From IMG/VR virus record IMGVR_UViG_3300023184_000599, positions 1 through 21,082 of that record: a stretch of 21,082 nt of DNA. One strand, written 5' to 3'. Shown here piece after piece: positions 5,393 to 11,844 of this stretch. Source of the DNA: a virus. Made by a program: the position numbers and the translations under genes. The stretch's first letter is position 1, and the number at the start of each line of letters is the position of its first letter. The notes under the pieces are model-generated. The model was not told the DNA's origin. It did not search any database and worked only from the letters and a program-made list of their open reading frames with translations.

Positions 5393-5946
5393 ACGAACAA
5401 GAGGCGGGGGTCTTGGTTGAGGCCCTGTGGAGCGCCGTCAGTCGTGGGGGCAAATCGCTAGATCAAATACCAACCATGGTAAGGAGGTTGCTTGAGACGG
5501 GCGCTTGGAAGAAAAGAACAATTCGCACTGGGAAGGTGGTCGAGCATTCTTCTTTTTATAGCTTCTTAACTTCACCGCCTCTCAGCGGATGCGGCTACGA
5601 CCCAGCCAAAATAGTTAAACTAATATCTGGGGATGTAGAGACCCTAACCTTGTGGCGGGAGGCGATGAAGGCAAAAAGAGGGCGAAAGGTCAAAGATATC
5701 GTTGACAATGTCAACGATATTAAGAGAACAGATGGCAATTCACGAATTTACACTCTTTCACGCCTAAAGGCTCAACGGCCAGATTTATTTGCTAAGATTA
5801 AGGTAGGAGAAATTTCGGCTAATTCGGCCGCCATTGAGGCAGGATTTAGAAAGATTCGGACACCCTTAATGCTGCTTCGTTCATTCTGGAAAAAAGCAAC
5901 GCAAGCCGAGCGTGACCAATTCCTATCGGAGGTCGCATGTCCGTAA
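5389..5946 (+). CDS. Putative DNA-binding partner protein (185 aa) of the HNH-helicase
   Basis: The ATG overlaps the helicase stop (ATGA). The C-terminal third, GNSRIYTLSRLKAQRPDLFA then KVGEISANSAAIEAGFRK and TPLMLLRSFWKKATQAERDQ, matches a helical segment met in many phage and cyanobacterial proteins and in ParB-like contexts ('GTSR.YtLrRL...p.l...v..GelSanaAaieAGFRk.pTp'). The N-terminal 90 residues are helical and unassigned. AT-richness and overlap link it to the helicase gene as one cassette. The gene contains a perfect 11+3+11 palindrome (5696-5720). It probably binds DNA; whether it guides, restrains or simply neighbours the HNH-helicase is unknown. Confidence 0.62.
   Translation: MNEQEAGVLVEALWSAVSRGGKSLDQIPTMVRRLLETGAWKKRTIRTGKVVEHSSFYSFLTSPPLSGCGYDPAKIVKLISGDVETLTLWREAMKAKRGRKVKDIVDNVNDIKRTDGNSRIYTLSRLKAQRPDLFAKIKVGEISANSAAIEAGFRKIRTPLMLLRSFWKKATQAERDQFLSEVACP
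5696..5720. repeat. Perfect 25-bp palindrome inside the partner gene
   Basis: ATATCGTTGAC (5696-5706), AAT, GTCAACGATAT (5710-5720): 11 of 11 arm positions match. It encodes a near-symmetric peptide IVDNVNDI, so coding constraint may contribute, but this length is unlikely by chance. It could be an operator or a centromere-like site. Confidence 0.55.
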
Positions 5947-6116
5947 AACGAAACGATTGGGCATTGAGGGTGCTGGATCGGGGGCTGGAATACCTTGCCG
6001 AAAATAATATGCGCCTGGCAAAGCAGCAGTTCAGCGTGGTGCGATTAATCCTCAAGGAGCTAGGCGATCGGGCGAAGTTTTACAGAAAGCGAGATATGGA
6101 GGCTAAGAAGAAATGA
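5937..6116 (+). CDS. Small basic helical protein (59 aa)
   Basis: The ATG at 5937 lies 10 nt inside the preceding gene, with GGAGG at 5928-5932. The end overlaps the primase-helicase start (ATGA). The product, MSVKRNDWALRVLDRGLEYL then AENNMRLAKQQFSVVRLILK, ends in KRDMEAKKK. It is basic and fully helical, likely binding nucleic acid or the replication protein encoded next. Composition returns toward that of the rest of the phage here. No family is recognised. Confidence 0.6.
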   Translation: MSVKRNDWALRVLDRGLEYLAENNMRLAKQQFSVVRLILKELGDRAKFYRKRDMEAKKK

Positions 6117-8077
6117 ATTTACCACCAAAGACACAGGCTTTGATTTTGAACGGAGCGAGTAAAGGCGAGCGGAACACGACGCTGTTCAATCTATGCTGCC
6201 AATGGCGTGACTCTGGCATGACGCAGGACCGCGCTTACGACGAGGCGGAGGTCTGGGCACTACGCAACGGGCTCGGCCATAAAGAGGCAGAAGGCTGCAT
6301 ACGATCCACCTACACTAAGCCAGCCAGGGAGCGGTGGGAGCCGCGGGCCCGCTATTCGCTCAACGGTCACAACGGATTGACGATTGTTAAAAATGATATG
6401 CCTGTGCCGCCTATGCCTACGAGCGTGGAAGAGACGCCGGTGGCTATGTTCCTTTCGGCGGCGTTCGACTTAGGCGAGAACATCAATATCTGCCGATCAA
6501 TCAAAGACGGCGACCGCGAGCGGCCGGACGGCTCGGGTGAAACAAAGACGCGCGAGGAGTGGCTAGAATCGTTTAAGGATGATGGCCTAGCGGATTGGCA
6601 GGGCAGCGCAGTAGGTGTGTACGTTTCAATCAATCCGAACAACGGCAACGGGCGGGCGGCGGATAACGTAACCAGATGGCGGCATGTGTTGGTGGAGTTC
6701 GACGAATCGACGGTGGAGGAGCAGTGGGCGATTATTAAAAAAAGCGGTCTGCCTACCACTTGCATTATTAAGAGCGGCGGCCGTAGTCTTCACGCCTGGG
6801 TAGAGATTAACGCGGAGAGTGCCGAGCAGTTTAAAGAGCGGGTGGACTTTATCTACAAGCACCTAGAGCACTCAAAGCCAGACACTGCCAACAAGGACGC
6901 GGGGCGGTTATCTCGCCTACCCGGTGCGATGCGTACGGCCACTAACCAGCGGCAGGATCTAGTGGAGTGTGAGCGGCCGACGGTGACTTACGCCGAGTGG
7001 CGGGAGCGGGTGCTGTTTGGCGACATACCCGAGGCGTATTGCTGGGATAAGTTAATCAATTTTAAGGAGACTGACGACGTGACGACGCTACTGGGTCGGC
7101 GTTGGTTGTGTGCCGGCGGGTCGTCGCTGTGGGTAGGAAGCAGTGGCTTAGGTAAGTCTGTGCTTTGTTTGCAGGCCGCTATTACTTGGGCGCTGGGTAG
7201 ATCGTTCTTTGGCATCAATCCACGGCGGGAGCTTAAGTCGATTATAATCCAAGCGGAGAACGACGAAGGCGACGTGGCGGAGGCGGTGCAGGGCATTATG
7301 AAGGCCATGGCGCTCACTCCGCAGGAGATTGAGACGATAAAGCGGAACGTGGTGATTGTGCGCGATTGCACCAGCACCGGCGCCACGTTCGTCGATCGCG
7401 TCAGGCGCTTAGCTGAAAAGCATAAGCCTGACTTAGCCTGGGCGGATCCGTTGCTGGCGTTTGTCGGGGGGGATTTATCGAGTCAAGAGACGGCCGGTGG
7501 CTTTCTTCGGAACATGCTTAACCCGCTGGCTATGTCGGCGGGCTTTGCCTGGATGCTCATGCATCACACTCCGAAGCCTACCCGCGACGGCACGGGCTAT
7601 GCTGGCCACGACAAAGCCTACTCAGGCTTTGGATCTAGCGAGCTGACCAACTGGGCCAGAGCGATTCTAATGCTGTCGCCAAGCGGTAAGGACGAGCAAG
7701 GCGTGGACTTATACAAGCTAGAGGTGACCAAGAGGGGTAAGCGATCCAACCTAACGCCGAGGGGCGTGGTGGCTTGTAGCACTGTCCATCCATACGTGCA
7801 CTTACGCCATTGTACTGAGGGCATGGCATGGATCGAGGCCGGCGAGCCCGAGAAGAAGTCGGCAGGGCGGCCGGAGTTGCATGTGGACTTTGCGGACTAT
7901 TGCGATGTCCTTAAAGCAGGGATATCGGCCGGCGATCTACAAAGTCGCATTAGATCAAAATCAAAGGTGGGTGAGACAAAAAGCAGAGATACTACTAAGG
8001 AGTGGGAAGCGGACGGATTGATCAAAAACGTTGGCACTGATAAGGCCAAGAAATACTTACTAAATGACACCAAATAA
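6113..8077 (+). CDS. Primase-helicase: AEP-like primase fused to RepA-like ATPase
   Basis: The 654-aa protein shows, in order: a PriCT-like helical segment (about 8-70, with FNLCCQWRDSGMTQDRAYDE and GCIRSTYTK); an archaeo-eukaryotic-primase-like core (about 165-275, with VLVEFDE at 193-198, SGGRSLHAWVEI at 221-232 and AGRLSRLPGAMR at 263-274); and a RecA-fold RepA/AAA_25 ATPase with Walker A GSSGLGKS (342-349), IIIQAEND, Walker B-like LAWADPLLAF and the MLMHHTPKP stretch. The last 80 residues may form a winged helix. It should prime and unwind at the phage origin. A non-coding, repeat-rich segment follows immediately, fitting an adjacent origin. The start overlaps the previous stop by 4 nt. 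Confidence 0.85.
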   Translation: MNLPPKTQALILNGASKGERNTTLFNLCCQWRDSGMTQDRAYDEAEVWALRNGLGHKEAEGCIRSTYTKPARERWEPRARYSLNGHNGLTIVKNDMPVPPMPTSVEETPVAMFLSAAFDLGENINICRSIKDGDRERPDGSGETKTREEWLESFKDDGLADWQGSAVGVYVSINPNNGNGRAADNVTRWRHVLVEFDESTVEEQWAIIKKSGLPTTCIIKSGGRSLHAWVEINAESAEQFKERVDFIYKHLEHSKPDTANKDAGRLSRLPGAMRTATNQRQDLVECERPTVTYAEWRERVLFGDIPEAYCWDKLINFKETDDVTTLLGRRWLCAGGSSLWVGSSGLGKSVLCLQAAITWALGRSFFGINPRRELKSIIIQAENDEGDVAEAVQGIMKAMALTPQEIETIKRNVVIVRDCTSTGATFVDRVRRLAEKHKPDLAWADPLLAFVGGDLSSQETAGGFLRNMLNPLAMSAGFAWMLMHHTPKPTRDGTGYAGHDKAYSGFGSSELTNWARAILMLSPSGKDEQGVDLYKLEVTKRGKRSNLTPRGVVACSTVHPYVHLRHCTEGMAWIEAGEPEKKSAGRPELHVDFADYCDVLKAGISAGDLQSRIRSKSKVGETKSRDTTKEWEADGLIKNVGTDKAKKYLLNDTK

Positions 8078-8221
8078 ACCTATCGATACTTATTATTTTC
8101 TATCGATGGAAATAGGTGCATCGATGATGGATGGTTATCCCCCCTTTAAGGGGATAAACACCCATCGGATGCTTAGTTTCCACCCATTGAGCATCGATAG
8201 GGGTAATTTCCGAGGATCAAA
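8078..8221. other. Candidate replication origin / late-operon control region
   Basis: This 144-bp gap is the longest non-coding interval right of 385. It contains four ATCGAT palindromes (8082-8087, 8102-8107, 8120-8125, 8192-8197), mostly within larger TATCGAT or GCATCGAT contexts, and a long imperfect hairpin (8118-8172). It is AT-rich at its left side (TACTTATTATTTTC). It lies directly after the primase-helicase gene, a usual origin position in plasmids and phages with this replication type, and just before the first late-type gene. CGAGGA near 8212 is the ribosome site of that gene. No clear sigma-70 promoter was found. Confidence 0.5.
8118..8172. repeat. Long imperfect inverted repeat (55 nt)
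   Basis: Three nested arm pairs are perfect: GCATC (8118-8122) with GATGC (8168-8172), GATGG (8126-8130) with CCATC (8162-8166), and TTATCCCC (8135-8142) with GGGGATAA (8150-8157) around loop CCTTTAA. Small asymmetric bulges separate them. It could extrude as a cruciform at an origin or fold in RNA as an attenuator; it lacks a U-tract. Confidence 0.65.
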
Positions 8222-8692
8222 ATGATCGATCAAGAAGCACTAGAAAGGATGCCTTGCGGATCCCCCCATGTTAGTAGCCAGATCGACGGCCTATCTGACC
8301 TAGTTCGTGAAGGGTATGCGTACTTAGGGGTGACGGTAACCACGTCATCTGTGGCACTAACGACCAAGGTTTTCTATTACCTAATAACTAAGGCGCCAGA
8401 GCATCCGGCGGTTCAAAACATGACTGAGACGCTTGACCAGGCGGTGCTGTCGGTGGTGCTGAACAGGTCGCCCAAGTCTATGACCCAGCATGCCAAGGAC
8501 TTTAACATCACTAAGCAGGCGTTCAGTAAGCGGGTTATGAGTGTGACGGATCGACTGGGTGTGCCAGTTAGATCACAGAAAAGCCAACAGGCCAGAAAGT
8601 CTTACGAGGTTAGAGCAAGGAAACACCACGCAAAGCGGCGGCGTGACATTCCTAAATTCAATTACGCCGCATTAGGAAAACCAAGCAAATGA
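8222..8692 (+). CDS. HTH DNA-binding protein, possible late regulator
   Basis: The 156-aa protein starts at ATG 8222 with a CGAGGA ribosome site. Residues about 80-115 form a sigma-region-4-like helix-turn-helix, with SPKSMTQHAKDFNITKQAFS followed by KRVMSVTDRLGVPV. The C-terminal 45 residues are strongly basic (RARKHHAKRRRDIPKFN). It is the first gene after the origin-like segment and heads a unit leading into the terminase genes, so a role in late transcription or DNA packaging is plausible. It does not show a recognised terminase small-subunit fold. Its stop overlaps the next start (ATGA). Confidence 0.6.
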   Translation: MIDQEALERMPCGSPHVSSQIDGLSDLVREGYAYLGVTVTTSSVALTTKVFYYLITKAPEHPAVQNMTETLDQAVLSVVLNRSPKSMTQHAKDFNITKQAFSKRVMSVTDRLGVPVRSQKSQQARKSYEVRARKHHAKRRRDIPKFNYAALGKPSK

Positions 8693-9150
8693 TCAAACTA
8701 AAAGAAGTAATAAAACAACTAGAGAAGCAACGCAAGGAGGCCATCGAGTGCGTGGCCGATACCATCAACCTGACGGCACAGGCAGGCGTGCTTATCACCA
8801 AGGCAAGAGCCAACGGCGAGAACATGGACGACCTGTTCGATAGCGTAGGCATAACAGGGGAGCAGGCTAAGCGGTATGAGAAGGTGTCTATGTTCCAGCA
8901 TAAGCTTGGAAGCGGAGACCCAGCCTTAGTTCGGCAGGTCATGCTGTTCTCTGAACTACTACCCGACCCCATCAGTAGCTCAGTACCAAGCGAGCCAAAG
9001 CCATTCTTCTGGCCGCTGATAAAGTTTAGTCAGTGGTTTTCTAATCGATCTAAGCATCAGGCGTGGTCGCCCGACATGAGTGCAGAGTTCATGCGCTACG
9101 CAGAGCCGATCGTGTTAAAGTACACTGAGATAAAGGAGCGATCGTCTTGA
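8689..9150 (+). CDS. Hypothetical helical protein (153 aa), DUF3102-like
   Basis: The start overlaps the preceding stop (ATGA). Residues 1-75 are helical, with a segment NLTAQAGVLITKARANGE and VGITGEQAKRYEKVSMFQ that resembles the DUF3102/ParB-accessory pattern of phage and plasmid proteins, in which a helix-turn-helix-like unit ends in 'EQA.RY.kvs'. The last 55 residues include a Trp/Phe-rich part (KPFFWPLIKFSQWFSN). The stop codon lies inside the first CTTGAGTAG repeat. Function is unknown; position suggests late regulation or packaging. Confidence 0.5.
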   Translation: MIKLKEVIKQLEKQRKEAIECVADTINLTAQAGVLITKARANGENMDDLFDSVGITGEQAKRYEKVSMFQHKLGSGDPALVRQVMLFSELLPDPISSSVPSEPKPFFWPLIKFSQWFSNRSKHQAWSPDMSAEFMRYAEPIVLKYTEIKERSS

Positions 9151-9202
9151 GTAGGGGAACGCAGATTTACTTGAGTAGGGGGGTAGAAGACTCCTTGAGT
9201 AG
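9146..9202 (+). repeat. Three CTTGAGTAG repeats with 24-bp periodicity
   Basis: CTTGAGTAGGG occurs at 9146-9156 and 9170-9180, and CTTGAGTAG at 9194-9202: exactly 24 bp from start to start. A degenerate copy CTTAAGTG lies at 9237-9244. Spacers between copies are unrelated, so this is a set of binding sites, not a duplicated gene piece. The first copy overlaps the end of the upstream gene. The array ends 64 bp before the small terminase gene. Confidence 0.75.
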
Positions 9203-9206
9203 AAAT

Positions 9207-9225
9207 AGTCGCGGTGGAAACGACT
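9207..9225. repeat. Small hairpin AGTCG...CGACT beside the repeat array
   Basis: AGTCG (9207-9211) and CGACT (9221-9225) pair around a 9-nt loop, between the third repeat and the degenerate fourth. It is short and may be chance, but its place in a candidate packaging site makes it worth recording. Confidence 0.3.
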
Positions 9226-9266
9226 CCCGTAAATTCCTTAAGTGTGACCCCGTAAGGTAATGGGCA

Positions 9267-9755
9267 ATGGGTAGGCCAATCAACACGGTGGTGCGAGCGC
9301 AGATGGCGGCCACGGGTGTGCAGAGGCGCCAGGCTCAGAATCAATTAAAGAGGGCGGCACAAGCCACCGGCCGCCCGTTGAAAGAGGTGGCCGGATCTGG
9401 ATTAGATTGCGAGATTCTGCGACTTGAATCCTTGGCCGCCACTTTGGGAGAAGGCGCCAAGGACGCCACCGGCCCAGAGCGCTCGGCTTTGATAGGTGAC
9501 TACACCCGAGTGGTGGAGGCGTTGAGGCGTATGAAGTCAGACCGCCCAGACATAGACGAGGCCGAAGGCAAAATGATCCCAGTGGACGAAGCGGACAAGG
9601 TACTAGCCCAAAGGGATAACGCCCTGATCCCGCTGCTTAAAGGTATGGCCAAAAGGTTGGCACCGATCTGCGCTAACCGTCCGGCCGCCGATGTTGAGAC
9701 AGAGGTGGAAAATGAAGTAGGCCAGATAATGCGACAGGTTGAGGCGGCAATGTGA
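9267..9755 (+). CDS. Terminase small subunit, probable
   Basis: The 162-aa protein begins MGRPINTVVRAQMAATGVQR and continues with RQAQNQLKRAAQATGRPL, an N-terminal helix-turn-helix-like region of the kind used by small terminases to bind packaging sites; the remainder is helical and charged. It directly precedes the large terminase and overlaps it by 4 nt (GTGA), the standard order. Length is within the usual 120-200 aa range. AAGG at 9254-9257 is 9 nt before the ATG. The subunit should recognise phage DNA, perhaps the 24-bp-spaced repeats just upstream, and recruit the large subunit. Sequence similarity alone is weak, so the call depends on synteny. Confidence 0.65.
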   Translation: MGRPINTVVRAQMAATGVQRRQAQNQLKRAAQATGRPLKEVAGSGLDCEILRLESLAATLGEGAKDATGPERSALIGDYTRVVEALRRMKSDRPDIDEAEGKMIPVDEADKVLAQRDNALIPLLKGMAKRLAPICANRPAADVETEVENEVGQIMRQVEAAM

Positions 9756-11491
9756 CCAAGGCTCAAGAGGATCTGCGTAAACGCGCTAGAATCCGATGGC
9801 ACTACGAACGACCGCCTGGGGTGATTGAGTGGGCGGAGAAAAACATCCAGCTCGATAGCCGACTGACCGCAAGGCCCGGACTCTACAGCACAACATGGAC
9901 GCCTTACGTTAGGGGCGTACTAGAAGCACTGGCCGATCCCGGCGTGCACACGGTGACCCTTTGCTGGGGATCGCAAACGGGCAAGACTCTAACGCTGGCC
10001 ATCTGGCTGGCTTATCGGATCGCCAACGATCCAGCTCCGGCGTTGCTGGTTATGCCTAACGCGGATCTGGCCAGGTCATACAGCGAGACGCGACTAACCC
10101 CAATCTTTGAGAAGTGTAAGCCAGTGAAGCGACTTTTTCCCAGGGATATGGACGACTTCAAAATCCTAGAAATGCAATTTGCCACGATGACGCTTTCTCT
10201 GGTTGGCAGTAACAGTCCGGCCAATCTTAGTTCACGCCCAATTTGCTTAGCCGTTTTGGACGAGCTGGATTCTTTTGCTGCACCGTCTGAAAAAGATGCG
10301 GCCGCCTACTCGCTGGCCTTAGAGCGGACCAAAGCGTTCCCGCAACGTAAGCACGTCCTAACCTCCACACCGACACTCAACACCGGCGACATCTGGATCA
10401 ACTTTCAAGCAGGCACGCAGGAAACTTTCCACGTCCCTTGCCATGCGTGCACAGAATCTGCGCCGATGGAGTTTGGCCAGATTAAGTGGGACGAAACTGC
10501 AAGATCCGAGGACGGTAAGTGGGACATGAAGCGCGTCACGGAAACTGCCGCCTACCACTGCTCAAAGTGCGACGCCAAGTGGAGCGAGGGCAACCGACGC
10601 AAATCGATCGAGCAAGGCAAGTGGGTAGCGGCTAACAGTTCCGCCGAGGCAGGCCGGCGATCTTTCCGCCTGCCTAGTTGGTACTCGCCCACCATCACCA
10701 TCGCCGACTGCGCAAAAAAGTTTCTTACTGAAAAACATTACCTCCACGGATTGCAGGGGTGGGTGAACGGATGGAGCGCATTACCCTGGGAAGATCAATT
10801 CGACGACGACGAGCTCACTACAATTCCTCCCGGTGCCTTTGCTAAAAAACAAACTTGGGAAACCGACCACATCAAACTAGCGGCGATCGATCGCCAGATC
10901 GACGAGTTTTGGTTTGTCGTGAGGGCGTTTTCTAGGGATGGATCGAGCCGACTGATTGAAGAGGGAAGGCGCCGAACGATTGAGGATGTGGCACACACAT
11001 TGGCAGAGCTGGGCGTGAAACCCATTCACACCTGCATCGACTCAGGATATGAAACGCAGGACACCTACCGATGCGCGGCCCGTTATGGTTGGCTAGCGAT
11101 CAAAGGGGAGGAGCGGCAGTTTTTCTACATTGAGGGCGTCGGCGGCAGATTGAAAAGCGTCCATAGCTCCGATCAGCCGACGGACGCTGGGTGCCGCCTG
11201 CTCCTCCTTTCGTCGCCGTCGTGTCAGGATCTGCTGGCGTGGTTAAGGCGAGGGCAGGGGCCGCTGTGGGAAGTGGCCCACGACGTCAGCCCAGAATACC
11301 GCGAGCACATGGCCAGTCATCGCAAGGCTCATCGCATCAACCGAAAGACCGGCAAAGACGTCTATGAATGGATCCGCGTAAAGGGCAGGCAGGATCACTT
11401 ATACGATTGCGAGACCTACCTAGTCGGTCTGGCTGTTTACGGCAAAGTGATCACCGCAGAGGCCGCCATGGCACAGGACTCTAAACCATGA
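9752..11491 (+). CDS. terL: Terminase large subunit, GpA (lambda A-like) family
   Basis: The 579-aa product starts with V(M)TKAQEDLRKRARIRWHYER and the WAEKNIQL..RLTARPGLYS.TWTPY block typical of the GpA family. ATPase motifs: Walker A GSQTGKT (73-79), and ICLAVLDELD (164-173) as Walker B with Glu171. A zinc-ribbon insert has Cys230, Cys233, Cys270 and Cys273. The RNase-H-like nuclease has acidic residues at Asp380 (AAIDRQ), Asp430 (HTCIDSGYE) and Asp near 555 (DHLYDCETY). Length is near lambda A (about 640 aa). It packages DNA into the prohead and cuts it at cos or pac. The GTG start overlaps the small subunit stop. Confidence 0.93.
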   Translation: MTKAQEDLRKRARIRWHYERPPGVIEWAEKNIQLDSRLTARPGLYSTTWTPYVRGVLEALADPGVHTVTLCWGSQTGKTLTLAIWLAYRIANDPAPALLVMPNADLARSYSETRLTPIFEKCKPVKRLFPRDMDDFKILEMQFATMTLSLVGSNSPANLSSRPICLAVLDELDSFAAPSEKDAAAYSLALERTKAFPQRKHVLTSTPTLNTGDIWINFQAGTQETFHVPCHACTESAPMEFGQIKWDETARSEDGKWDMKRVTETAAYHCSKCDAKWSEGNRRKSIEQGKWVAANSSAEAGRRSFRLPSWYSPTITIADCAKKFLTEKHYLHGLQGWVNGWSALPWEDQFDDDELTTIPPGAFAKKQTWETDHIKLAAIDRQIDEFWFVVRAFSRDGSSRLIEEGRRRTIEDVAHTLAELGVKPIHTCIDSGYETQDTYRCAARYGWLAIKGEERQFFYIEGVGGRLKSVHSSDQPTDAGCRLLLLSSPSCQDLLAWLRRGQGPLWEVAHDVSPEYREHMASHRKAHRINRKTGKDVYEWIRVKGRQDHLYDCETYLVGLAVYGKVITAEAAMAQDSKP

Positions 11492-11513
11492 TTGACACCA
11501 CCCCAACGAAGTC

Positions 11514-11843
11514 GTGGATCGTGCTCTCCTTTTTTCCCTATGGATTCAAGCGTCTAAGAACGCTCAGGCGCTGGTCCTTGCCCTTGAAGCAATCGCCGCC
11601 GGCCAAGCCACCGTCTTTCAAAACGGCGGCCGCACTATGATCTCCGCATCCGTTGCGGGTAAATCGTTCAGCTACCAAGTCACCACCGGCATCACCCCAG
11701 TAGAGGTTGTTAAGGCAGCGTTAGAAGGCTGGCGCCTGACCAACGGCAAGACCGACGCACAGGTTGCAGCAATCTTTACCGGCGATCAAAGCCAAGTCGC
11801 CTACCCGAGATTTGTGGAAAGACCATTCGCAACGGCTTACTAA
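11514..11843 (+). CDS. Small protein in the head-completion (gpW-like) position
   Basis: From GTG 11514 the product has 109 aa: DRALLFSLWIQASKNAQALV, then a repeated-strand part TMISASVAGKSFSYQVTTG and a helix VEVVKAALEGWRL. Helix plus beta hairpin and the place between terminase and portal match small head-completion proteins such as lambda gpW, though gpW is about 68 aa and identity cannot be shown. The frame is open only from 11496, and no clear ribosome site precedes 11514. An ATG at 11488 that overlaps the terminase stop (ATGA) opens another frame, so the true N-terminus is uncertain. Confidence 0.5.
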   Translation: MDRALLFSLWIQASKNAQALVLALEAIAAGQATVFQNGGRTMISASVAGKSFSYQVTTGITPVEVVKAALEGWRLTNGKTDAQVAAIFTGDQSQVAYPRFVERPFATAY

Positions 11844-11844
11844 T

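Noticed and set aside
9146-9244. CRISPR array
   Set aside because: Repeats are only 9-11 bp with 13-15-bp spacers and no cas genes; the pattern fits protein-binding sites.
11488-11640. 50-codon frame starting at the terminase stop
   Set aside because: The product is Pro/Lys/Phe-rich without family features and overlaps the more protein-like frame from 11514; kept only as a question about the true start.
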